DNA of 5,495 nt. It comes from Thermoleophilaceae bacterium (lineage in GTDB: Bacteria; Actinomycetota; Thermoleophilia; Solirubrobacterales; Thermoleophilaceae). The notes below the pieces were generated by a model, which saw nothing but the letters and a program-made list of their open reading frames with translations, searched no databases and was not told where the DNA came from. Location of the stretch: contig JACCUO010000179.1 in NCBI GenBank assembly GCA_013811765.1, forward strand, positions 1 through 5,495, read 5' to 3'. Shown piece by piece: positions 1 through 5,365 of the stretch. Position 1 is the stretch's first letter. Each line of letters begins with the position of its first letter. Made by a program: the position numbers and the translations under genes.

Positions 1-174
1 CCGCGGAGAAGGCATCCGAGCGCGCGCCCGAGGGACACGGGGGAAGCGAGAAGGGATCACATGGCGGCGCGGAGGAGCCGGATCGCACCGGCAGGCCCGT
101 GCGCGATTTTCAGGTCGAGCACGACAAGCGGATGCACTTGTCGCGGAGGCCGAGCTCCGGTTCGCACTCAGCCG
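1..174. other. Unassigned flank downstream of the methyltransferase gene
   Basis: No confident gene lies here. The plus-strand frame beginning at base 3 stays open from the window edge to a TAG at 225-227. It has high G/C at third positions (roughly 80% by eye) and a mixed acidic/basic composition, so it could be the hydrophilic C-terminal tail of an upstream plus-strand gene overlapping the methyltransferase end convergently. Its composition is low-complexity and I recognise no motif. The competing plus-strand frame that starts with ATG at 61 is Arg/Ser/Pro-rich and looks like a shadow. An imperfect GC-rich hairpin (CGCAC at 84-88 with GTGCG at 99-103) is followed by CGATTTT, which could be a weak plus-strand terminator but would conflict with the open frame. 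I saw no tRNA or repeat. Confidence 0.3.
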
Positions 175-816
175 CTATCGACTCGGCCGGGGGCTCTCGA
201 GGCCCTCGGCCGAGCGCCGCGCGATAGCCACCACGTCCACCACGGGCCGGGCTCCCTCCGTGCTCTCCCCTTCGTAGCTCACCGATTCGCAGCGGAGGAG
301 GTCGAGCCCGCCCAGCACCTCTCGTAGGCGCTCCACCGTCAACAGCCGCCCCGCGTCCTTAGGGCCCCGGCGCCCATGCTCGGCGAGGTCGACACCCACC
401 ACGAACAGATGGCCACCGGGCGCGAGCATTCCTCGCGCGCGCGTGACCATCGACTCGCGCTCCTCGGGCTTCGGATGCATGAAGGCCATGACCACGAGGT
501 CGAAGGGAAGGGCCGGGCCGTAGTCGCGCCAGTCGGCTACCACGCACTCGAGCTCGACCCCCTCCTCGGCAGCGCGCGCGCCGGCCCTCGCGAGCGCGAC
601 GTCGGAGACGTCGAGCGCGGTGACCCTCCATCCGGACTTCGCCAGGAAGATCGCATTGCGGCCCTCGCCGGCGCCGAGATCAAGTGCGCGTCCCGGCTCA
701 AGCCCGCGGGCAAAGTCGGAGAGCAGGGCATTCGGTCTTCGCGGCCAAAGACGCTCGACATCCCCGTAGCGGCTGTTCCAGAACGCCGCGCCCGGCTCGG
801 GCTCGCCCGCGCTCAT
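175..816 (-). CDS. Class I SAM-dependent methyltransferase (TehB-like/Methyltransf_25 type)
   Basis: This 213-residue cytosolic protein has the Rossmann-fold methyltransferase layout. An N-terminal region with W13, RY and LWPRRPN (24-29) precedes SAM motif I, DLGAGEG (46-52). The ribose-binding acid is D69 in ALDVS, and the adenine-contact motif is ADW (94-96). Motif IV is FDLVVMAFMHP (105-115), and LAPGG (131-135) marks the strand-5 region. The length is normal for single-domain members. The N-terminal signature resembles small-molecule methyltransferases related to TehB and thiopurine methyltransferases, so a thiol or chalcogen substrate is possible but not shown. The ATG overlaps the stop of the upstream methionine-synthase-like gene by 4 nt (ATGA), so translation is probably coupled; no strong ribosome binding site precedes it. 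It is the last gene of the sulfur operon and ends in TAG. Fold confidence is high; the substrate is unknown. Confidence 0.9.
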   Translation of the reverse strand: MSAGEPEPGAAFWNSRYGDVERLWPRRPNALLSDFARGLEPGRALDLGAGEGRNAIFLAKSGWRVTALDVSDVALARAGARAAEEGVELECVVADWRDYGPALPFDLVVMAFMHPKPEERESMVTRARGMLAPGGHLFVVGVDLAEHGRRGPKDAGRLLTVERLREVLGGLDLLRCESVSYEGESTEGARPVVDVVAIARRSAEGLESPRPSR

Positions 817-2015
817 CGGCGACCGGCGCCCAGGACTGGACCGGGGTGACCCGCATGCTCGGCGCGCAGCAACTCCGCCGCCGCGTGAAGGCCGGCGAGC
901 TTGGCGGCTGCGAGCTCGCTCGTGTTCACGGGCCGCTCAGCGAACGTCCCGAAACCACAATCCGGATTGAGGAACACCTTCTCGGGCTTCCGATGGACCA
1001 TCAGCTCGCGGACCCTGCCGGCCATCTCCGCCGGATCCTCGACCTCGGCGGATCGGGGATCGCAGACCCCGAGCCCGATCTCGAGCTCCGCCGGCAGCTC
1101 GGCCAGCGCGTCGAGGCTTCCCGCGCGCTCGGTCGCATACTCGAGCACGAGCTGGTCCACCCGCATCCTGGCGAAGTAGGGCACGAGCGGGTCGTAGGCG
1201 CCGCGCAGGAGGACCCCCTCATCCTGGCTCCAGTTGCCCCGGCAGACGTGCAACCCGGTTCGAACGGCACCGAACCCCTCGACCACGCGGTTGACCAACT
1301 CCACGGCGAACTCGAGCTCCTCCTCGGGGCTGGCCTTCTCCGACAGCGCGGCGCACATGAACGAATGCGTCTCGTGGGGGCCGGCGAATGCGACTTCGGT
1401 GAGCACTGGCTCGTCGAGCTGGACGAAGTCCGCGCCGGCGTCGATCGCGTCGGAGAGCTCGGCCCGCAGCAGCGTGACCACGTCATCACCAAGGGATTCC
1501 TTCGTGGGGTAGTGCTCCTCGGAGAGGGCCTTCACCCACATCGAACGTGTGAGCAGGTAGGGCCCCGGGAGCGCGACCTTCACCGGCCGGTCGGTGTGCG
1601 CTCGCACGAAGCGCACCTCTTCGGCAGCGAGCGGCCTTCGCCGCCGCAGGGGCCCGTCGACCACGGGGTTGCGGATGGCGAACGCCGGCACGTCGAGCGC
1701 CTGGAGCAGCCGCTCGAACGCCGCCTTGTCCTCGACCCAGTTCAGCAGCTCGGAGAGCGCCAGCAGCCGGATGCCGTCCACGCCTTCGGCAAGGAAGGAG
1801 TAGAAGTTGTCACGGCGCTGCTCACCGTCGGAGACGATGTCCACGCCGGCTCCGTCCTGCAGCGCGAGGGCAGCGAGTACCGCGTGGTCACCCGCCTGGC
1901 CGTCGACGTGGTCGGTCCGGCCGCGCGCCCAATCACGGAGCGCGCGCTGCGCGCCCGCTCCTCGGGGGAGGCTCCCGACCACGCTCACCGGGAAGAGCGG
2001 CAACTCGCGGTTCAC
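813..2015 (-). CDS. Cobalamin-independent methionine synthase-like protein, catalytic core only
   Basis: This 400-residue protein matches the C-terminal catalytic barrel of MetE, which moves a methyl group to a zinc-bound thiol such as homocysteine. Visible motifs are VVGSLPRG (12-19), SDGEQRRDNF (62-71) and FVQLDEP (197-203). The zinc ligands appear complete: H256 and C258 in LHVCRGN, E292 in VLEYATE, and C353 in NPDCGFGT. Full MetE is about 750 residues; the N-terminal half involved in folate binding is absent. This is the size of core enzymes such as the MesA-MesD methionine synthases, which do not need polyglutamyl folate, and of epoxyalkane:coenzyme M transferase, so the methyl donor and acceptor cannot be read from sequence. 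The start is GTG, overlapping the upstream TusA/OsmC stop by 4 nt, with a GGGGGA ribosome-binding site 4 nt before it. Its position behind sulfur-carrier genes suggests a sulfur-linked thiol acceptor. The family call is firm; calling it a true methionine synthase is inference. Confidence 0.88.
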   Translation of the reverse strand: MNRELPLFPVSVVGSLPRGAGAQRALRDWARGRTDHVDGQAGDHAVLAALALQDGAGVDIVSDGEQRRDNFYSFLAEGVDGIRLLALSELLNWVEDKAAFERLLQALDVPAFAIRNPVVDGPLRRRRPLAAEEVRFVRAHTDRPVKVALPGPYLLTRSMWVKALSEEHYPTKESLGDDVVTLLRAELSDAIDAGADFVQLDEPVLTEVAFAGPHETHSFMCAALSEKASPEEELEFAVELVNRVVEGFGAVRTGLHVCRGNWSQDEGVLLRGAYDPLVPYFARMRVDQLVLEYATERAGSLDALAELPAELEIGLGVCDPRSAEVEDPAEMAGRVRELMVHRKPEKVFLNPDCGFGTFAERPVNTSELAAAKLAGLHAAAELLRAEHAGHPGPVLGAGRR

Positions 2016-2755
2016 GCGATCCCCCGGTGTCCGACCTCGACCTCGACGGACCTCACGAGCGTGTTCACGAGCGGGGATGCCGCCACGGTGTGGCGCCAGA
2101 TCTCCTCGAGCGCGGCCTCCCCGGCCTCCGACTGCACGTAACAGGTGCCCGTGATGCGACGGAAGCCCGGATGGCCGTCGGACTCCAGCCCGAGGAAGAC
2201 GAGAATGTTGTCGATCTCGCCCGTGAGCGAGATCTCGAGCTGATCGATCCGCACGCCGCGCCGCGAAGCATGCACCTGGTAGCCCATCGCCAGGCAGGAG
2301 CCGAGCGCACCCAGCAGGTGCTCGACGGCGCTCGGTGCCTCATCAGAGACATCGAAGCTCGCCGGCTGGCCTACCTGCCACGAGTGGTTTCGCGCATAGA
2401 CGGTGGTCTGAAGCCCGCCGCTCCACGCCACGCGGCAGGTCCAGCGGTGATCGCGGGCACGCTGGACCTGCTCCTCCTCCGAGGCCTGCTCGTCCTCCCC
2501 ACCCCGGCGCACGAAGAAGCGCAGCGTCTCCCCCCCTTCGCTCCAGCCCAGGTAGGGGTTCTCGGTCATGCGACACCATGCGGGCAGGTCTTCGCGGACG
2601 CTCCGCTCCGTGCTGCGGATCTCGAGCGTGAGGCCGGCCGGAACCTCCTGCATCGAACGCCGGATTAGCAGCAGCAGACCCGACCCGCAGTCGAGGTTGC
2701 CGCCCTCGCAGACCGAGGCGACGTCCAGGTCCTCGGGCGCGATCTCGTCGCTCAA
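2012..2755 (-). CDS. TusA-like/OsmC-like fusion protein
   Basis: This is a 247-residue two-domain protein. Residues about 10-83 are a TusA/SirA-type sulfur-carrier domain, with the predicted persulfide cysteine C23 in LDCGSG (21-26) and a second cysteine, C61, in LPAWCRMT. An acidic linker rich in E and Q (86-98) leads to an OsmC/Ohr-type domain (about 103-244). That domain has the family helix HLLGALGSCLAMG (146-158), with C154 as the reactive thiol. The resolving-cysteine position, normally in a CP-V motif, reads AASPLV, with S227. TusA-OsmC fusions are known and are thought to handle thiols or persulfides, but no exact reaction is established. The start is TTG at 2755, the only ordinary start between an in-frame upstream stop near 2801 and the TusA domain; a weak ribosome binding site precedes it. 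It lies 49 nt after the DsrE gene and overlaps the methionine-synthase-like gene by 4 nt. Confidence 0.87.
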   Translation of the reverse strand: MSDEIAPEDLDVASVCEGGNLDCGSGLLLLIRRSMQEVPAGLTLEIRSTERSVREDLPAWCRMTENPYLGWSEGGETLRFFVRRGGEDEQASEEEQVQRARDHRWTCRVAWSGGLQTTVYARNHSWQVGQPASFDVSDEAPSAVEHLLGALGSCLAMGYQVHASRRGVRIDQLEISLTGEIDNILVFLGLESDGHPGFRRITGTCYVQSEAGEAALEEIWRHTVAASPLVNTLVRSVEVEVGHRGIA

Positions 2756-2804
2756 GAGAGAGCCCGTTCTAGTACGTGATGCAGGACGCTCCGTTGACCA
2801 TCAG

Positions 2805-3131
2805 TTAAACCGGCACCGCGCCCCCGACGATCTTCGCGCCCTCGACCAGTTCGTCCTCGCTGAGGTCACGCTTCTTGAAGCACGGCGAGCAGACGAGAAT
2901 CGTGCCCTCGGCCTCGACGAAGGACTCCATCAACTCGGCCAGCGGAGCGAAGCCGTCCTCGTGGATGTCGTTGGCGTAGCCACGTTGGGAAAGTCGCACT
3001 CCCTCCGTGCTGAGAAAGACGCTGGTCTCGACGCCAGACGCCGCGGATGCATTGGCGACGACGAAACCCACCGTCGCTCTATCGGGGTCGTTATCGGCGT
3101 TGGTCACCGACACAAGCAACTTGCCAGCCAT
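2805..3131 (-). CDS. DsrE-family protein
   Basis: This 108-residue cytosolic protein matches the small DsrE/DsrF-like fold (COG2044-type predicted peroxiredoxins). It begins with a beta-strand, LLVSVTNADNDPDRA, then an alpha helix and VETSVFLSTEGVRL, the usual second strand and loop. A cysteine pair sits in ILVCSPCFKKRDL (C81 and C84, CxxC spacing), the position of the reactive cysteine in the family. Family members accept or pass on sulfane sulfur from TusA-type carriers, as TusA-TusBCD and DsrE-TusA do. Here a TusA-like gene lies 1 nt upstream, which supports a partner role. A strong ribosome binding site (GGGAGG, 6-nt spacing) inside the end of the TusA-like gene fixes the ATG at 3131. The length is typical and the stop is TAA. 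Family assignment is confident; the acceptor is unknown. Confidence 0.88.
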   Translation of the reverse strand: MAGKLLVSVTNADNDPDRATVGFVVANASAASGVETSVFLSTEGVRLSQRGYANDIHEDGFAPLAELMESFVEAEGTILVCSPCFKKRDLSEDELVEGAKIVGGAVPV

Positions 3132-3132
3132 C

Positions 3133-3381
3133 TCAGTCCTCCCGTTTGCGGATCAAATATTCGTCGCCGGTTGCGCCACAGGGCCCATGGAGCAACCGGT
3201 GCCCGGTCATCCGGCACCAGCTCGGGATGTCGTGCCGCGCCCCGGGGTCGGCCGCGCGGATCTGCAGCACCTCGCCCCGGCCGATACCCCGCATCGCGCG
3301 CATGAGGGCGACCATCAGGCTTCCGCATCCCATCTCCTCCACATCCGCGAAAAAGGTGGGCGTCAGCTCTCCTGGTTCCAT
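3133..3381 (-). CDS. Small TusA-like sulfur-carrier protein
   Basis: This 82-residue protein has the length and layout of TusA. The predicted persulfide cysteine C19 lies in MGCGSL, helix 1 follows (VALMRAMRGI), and then EVLQIRAADPGA and DIPSWCRMTGHRL (51-63) with the second family cysteine C56. It ends in YLIRK as E. coli TusA does. The family motif CPxP is changed to CGSL, with both prolines absent. C68 is an extra cysteine. The ATG at 3381 is chosen because it begins the TusA domain with normal spacing; the frame is open upstream, but that part is Arg-rich and unlike the family. There is no ribosome binding site before this ATG, and a -10-like TAGAAC ends 8 nt upstream, so the transcript may be leaderless. 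It heads the five-gene operon and is probably the carrier feeding the DsrE protein and the TusA/OsmC fusion. The start is less certain than the identity. Confidence 0.82.
   Translation of the reverse strand: MEPGELTPTFFADVEEMGCGSLMVALMRAMRGIGRGEVLQIRAADPGARHDIPSWCRMTGHRLLHGPCGATGDEYLIRKRED
3138..3143 (-). promoter_or_regulatory. Ribosome binding site of the DsrE gene
   Basis: The minus strand reads GGGAGG, 6 nt before the ATG at 3131. It lies inside the last codons of the TusA-like gene, whose TGA at 3135-3133 is 1 nt from that ATG. It is the clearest Shine-Dalgarno sequence in the operon. Confidence 0.75.
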
Positions 3382-3389
3382 CGCCCGAA

Positions 3390-3395
3390 GTTCTA
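3390..3395 (-). promoter_or_regulatory. Possible leaderless -10 element for the sulfur operon
   Basis: The minus strand reads TAGAAC (4 of 6 matches to TATAAT) with 8 nt between it and the ATG of the TusA-like gene at 3381. Transcription would start at or next to the A of the ATG. This would explain the missing ribosome binding site. No good -35 is seen 16-18 bp upstream, so the call is tentative. Confidence 0.3.
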
Positions 3396-3453
3396 GCGGT
3401 TCGCGCGCTGGGGGGCCGGCGCGGTGGCGGCGGAAGGTCAGGCACAGTTCGGT

Positions 3454-3482
3454 TTGACCGGCCCTCCCGCGGTGGCTAGGCT
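3454..3482 (+). promoter_or_regulatory. Housekeeping-type promoter for the membrane protein and HAD genes
   Basis: TTGACC (3454-3459, 5 of 6 to TTGACA) is followed after exactly 17 bp by TAGGCT (3477-3482, TAnnnT-type -10). Transcription would begin near 3489, leaving a leader of about 97 nt before the GTG at 3586. This rules out the upstream GTG at 3424 as the usual start. It sits in the divergent region facing the sulfur operon, about 75-100 nt from that operon's first codon, so one regulator could affect both directions. Confidence 0.5.
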
Positions 3483-3576
3483 CCGCCGCTACGCGCGGCC
3501 CGGCCGCACTCGGCACCAGGCGCGGACCCGAAGCGATGATGCGAGCAAGCCAACCCAAACCCCGGCCTGCCCTCCC

Positions 3577-3582
3577 AGGAGG
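3577..3582 (+). promoter_or_regulatory. Ribosome binding site of the membrane protein gene
   Basis: AGGAGG lies 3 nt before the GTG at 3586. The match is perfect but the spacing is short. Together with the promoter at 3454-3482 and the lack of any other in-frame start between them, it decides the start of the membrane protein. Confidence 0.5.
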
Positions 3583-3585
3583 CAA

Positions 3586-3963
3586 GTGCCCGCAGCGCTG
3601 ATCGTGGCGGCGCTGATCTGGGCGACGTGCACCTCCGCCTGGTTCACCTTCCATCCCACCGTCACGGAGAAGGAGGGCGACCTTGTCACGAACTCAGCGG
3701 GCGAGCCCGTGCGCAAGCGCGACAAGCTGACCCTCCCGGACGAGCACGGCTTTCTCGTCCTCCCGCTGTTGCTCGTGCCGATCGCTCTCGCCGGCGTGCC
3801 GCTCGCACGTAGGGACACGGCCGTCACCACCGCGTGCGGCACCATCCTGACGGGGCTCTCGCTGCTCTTCGCCCTGTTCTCGGTGGGCGCTTATTACATA
3901 CCCAGCGCACTGCTGCTGCTGATCTCGGCGGCGGTGATCGAGTTCGGGCTCGCGGACCCGTAA
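3586..3963 (+). CDS. Small four-helix membrane protein, function unknown
   Basis: I do not recognise a family. From the GTG at 3586 the product is 125 residues. A hydrophobic helix comes first (about 3-21), then a polar loop of roughly 30 residues rich in E, K, D and T (23-54). Three further hydrophobic segments follow at about 55-74, 82-101 and 105-122. The loop after helix 2 is RRD, so by the positive-inside rule the region between helices 2 and 3 is cytoplasmic and the long loop is outside. There is no enzyme motif; C15 and C84 lie in or near the membrane. The frame is open back to a GTG at 3424, but those 54 residues are Arg/Pro-rich and the likely promoter falls inside them. The HAD gene follows about 20 nt later, so the two are probably co-transcribed. 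The start is moderately certain and the function unknown. Confidence 0.7.
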   Translation: MPAALIVAALIWATCTSAWFTFHPTVTEKEGDLVTNSAGEPVRKRDKLTLPDEHGFLVLPLLLVPIALAGVPLARRDTAVTTACGTILTGLSLLFALFSVGAYYIPSALLLLISAAVIEFGLADP

Positions 3964-3983
3964 CGGCCGGCCGGACAGCCCGC

Positions 3984-4730
3984 CTGCAGGGGGTCGTGCT
4001 CGATGTGGACGGCACACTCGTGGACAGTGAGCGCGATGGGCACCGCGTGGCCTTCAACCGCGCATTCGAAGAGGCCGACCTGCCAGATCGCTGGGATGAG
4101 GAGCGCTATGGCGAGCTGCTCAAGGTCCCCGGGGGAAAGCGTCGGCTGAAGGCGTATTTCGGGCAGCGCAAAATGCCCGAGGCAGAGAGCGAGGAGCTCG
4201 CAGGCCGCCTCCACACCCGCAAGACCGACATCTTCACCGAGATGGCGAGGCGGGGGGAGATCGAAGCGCGCCCCGGCGTCGGGGGACTGCTGGATGAGCT
4301 CGAGGAGGCGGGCGTGCGGCTCGGCGTGGCCACGACGGGGAGCCGCACGTGGGTCGATCCCCTGCTCGACCGCTTGTTCGGCCTCGAACGCTTCGCGGCC
4401 GTCGTGGGGGGCGACGAGGTGCCAGAGCCCAAGCCGGACCCGAGTGTCTACCGGCTGGCCCTCGAACGCCTGGGGCTGGATGCCTCGTCTGCCCCGGCGA
4501 TCGAAGACTCCGCGATCGGCCTGCAGGCTGCGCAGGCCGCCGGCCTGCGCTGCGTGGTCGTGGTGAACGACTACACCCGCGAACAGGACTTCCGTGGCGC
4601 CGATCTGGTTCTCGACGGCTTCGGGGATCCCAACACGCCGGCGGTGGTCCTGGCCGATCCCTACCGGCTCGATCCCCCGCGGCGGCTAGACGTGGAGACC
4701 CTGCGACGGGTGATGGACGCGAGCACCTGA
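3984..4730 (+). CDS. HAD-superfamily phosphatase, CbbY-like
   Basis: From 3984 the product is 248 residues. HAD motif I is DVDGT (7-11), with nucleophile D7 and acid/base D9. Motif II is T117 in VATTGS, motif III is K150 in PEPKPDP, and motif IV is E174-D175 in AIEDSAIG. The helical cap carries GGKRRLKAYF (50-59), GEIEARPG and a later YTREQDFRGAD. These closely match CbbY, the xylulose-1,5-bisphosphate phosphatase, and related sugar-phosphate phosphatases and beta-phosphoglucomutases. A tail of about 35 residues extends past the usual end. The start is uncertain: CTG at 3984 gives the expected MQGVVLDVDGT; GTG at 3996 would cut the first strand; GTG at 3834 would add 50 residues overlapping the membrane protein gene. 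No clear ribosome binding site precedes any of them, so reinitiation after the TAA at 3961-3963 is possible. The enzyme class is firm; the substrate is inferred. Confidence 0.88.
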   Translation: MQGVVLDVDGTLVDSERDGHRVAFNRAFEEADLPDRWDEERYGELLKVPGGKRRLKAYFGQRKMPEAESEELAGRLHTRKTDIFTEMARRGEIEARPGVGGLLDELEEAGVRLGVATTGSRTWVDPLLDRLFGLERFAAVVGGDEVPEPKPDPSVYRLALERLGLDASSAPAIEDSAIGLQAAQAAGLRCVVVVNDYTREQDFRGADLVLDGFGDPNTPAVVLADPYRLDPPRRLDVETLRRVMDAST

Positions 4731-4732
4731 CG

Positions 4733-5359
4733 TCAGCCGTCCGCAGGCGGTGCGCTCACCGCGATCTCACCGGCAAGTGCGAATGGCGGTACGAGACCGA
4801 TGCGGTCCCCGCTCCAGAACCGGCCGGGGTCATACCAGCTCGCCGGCCGTCGCTTTGGGAGCAGTCCCATGTGCTGGTAGGTAACCGCCACGAGCTCGGC
4901 GCAGTAGATCGTCTCGAGTGACGATGAGCGGCGAAACCGTCCATTCACCCACTGCCGGACGAGTCCCGCGCTGGTGGGAAACGGGCGGCCGTCGAAGCGG
5001 TCGATGACCTCCATCAGCCTGTCCTCGTGGTGGCGCTCGATCGTGCCCTCGAGTTGGCGCACCCACGCCCTCTGCCGGTAGCGCTCGTTCCAGGTAGTGA
5101 CCGCCTCGGCGAGTTGGTGGAGCTGCACGCCGCGCTGGCGCTCGCCACTCCAGACGTCGGGCAGCGAACGGCCGATCTCGGCATGCCAAAGGAGCGGCGG
5201 AAGGTCGTCCAGGGCCACGACCAGGCCCACGTGGTTGACCGGGCTGTTGGTGGCGGCACGGATGGCGCGGTCGGCGAGCGACCTTCCGCGGAACAGCCAG
5301 AGGTCGCCGGTGGATGCGGCGGTCACGGCATCCGCGAGTGTCAGCGCCGCTCGGGTCAC
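4733..5359 (-). CDS. Permuted papain-fold (NlpC/P60-superfamily, YiiX/YaeF-like) protein
   Basis: This 208-residue protein has the circularly permuted papain-like order, with histidine before cysteine. GDLWLFRGRS (18-27) opens the domain. NSPVNHVGLVV (38-48) carries the probable catalytic H43, and WHAEIG (58-63) supplies a polar residue, H59 or E61. SLETIYCAELVAVTY (147-161) carries the probable nucleophile C153. Members of this superfamily act on amide or ester bonds in peptides, lipids or the cell wall, but the substrate cannot be read here. No signal peptide or membrane segment is visible, so it is probably cytosolic. The GTG start at 5359 has no clear ribosome binding site, and a -10-like TAGGTT ends 7 nt upstream, so it may be leaderless. 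It converges on the HAD gene with 2 nt between the stops and diverges from a membrane-anchored gene at 5378. Confidence 0.72.
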   Translation of the reverse strand: MTRAALTLADAVTAASTGDLWLFRGRSLADRAIRAATNSPVNHVGLVVALDDLPPLLWHAEIGRSLPDVWSGERQRGVQLHQLAEAVTTWNERYRQRAWVRQLEGTIERHHEDRLMEVIDRFDGRPFPTSAGLVRQWVNGRFRRSSSLETIYCAELVAVTYQHMGLLPKRRPASWYDPGRFWSGDRIGLVPPFALAGEIAVSAPPADG

Positions 5360-5365
5360 AGACCG

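Noticed and set aside
84..110. GC-rich hairpin followed by ATTTT as a rho-independent terminator on the plus strand
   Set aside because: The stem has a C/C mismatch and the T-tract is only four bases; it is also inside an open frame. Too weak to list as a feature.
153..175. GGTTCG reminiscent of a tRNA T-loop near the left edge
   Set aside because: No acceptor stem, anticodon arm or D-arm could be built around it.
684..2141. Very long plus-strand open frame (485 codons) antisense to the methionine-synthase-like gene
   Set aside because: It mirrors the GC-rich third-position bias of the real minus-strand gene, has no recognisable motif and a His/Arg/Glu-rich composition typical of antisense shadows; the minus-strand protein has complete zinc-site motifs.
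2769..2801. Ten-codon ORF (MVNGASCITY) between the DsrE and TusA/OsmC genes on the minus strand
   Set aside because: It has no ribosome binding site and is too short to judge. It could be a leader or coupling peptide, but nothing beyond an ATG and a TAG supports it.
3536..3601. Twenty-one-codon plus-strand ORF (starts MMRASQPK) in the leader of the membrane protein gene, ending at a TGA 15 nt past the GTG 3586
   Set aside because: A translated leader overlapping the true start is possible, but there is no Shine-Dalgarno before its ATG pair and such short frames are common by chance.
3382..3654. N-terminal extension of the TusA-like protein up to 3654
   Set aside because: The frame is open but the added 91 residues are Gly/Arg/Pro-rich with no family similarity, and they cross the divergent promoter region. 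The ATG at 3381 gives the normal TusA length.
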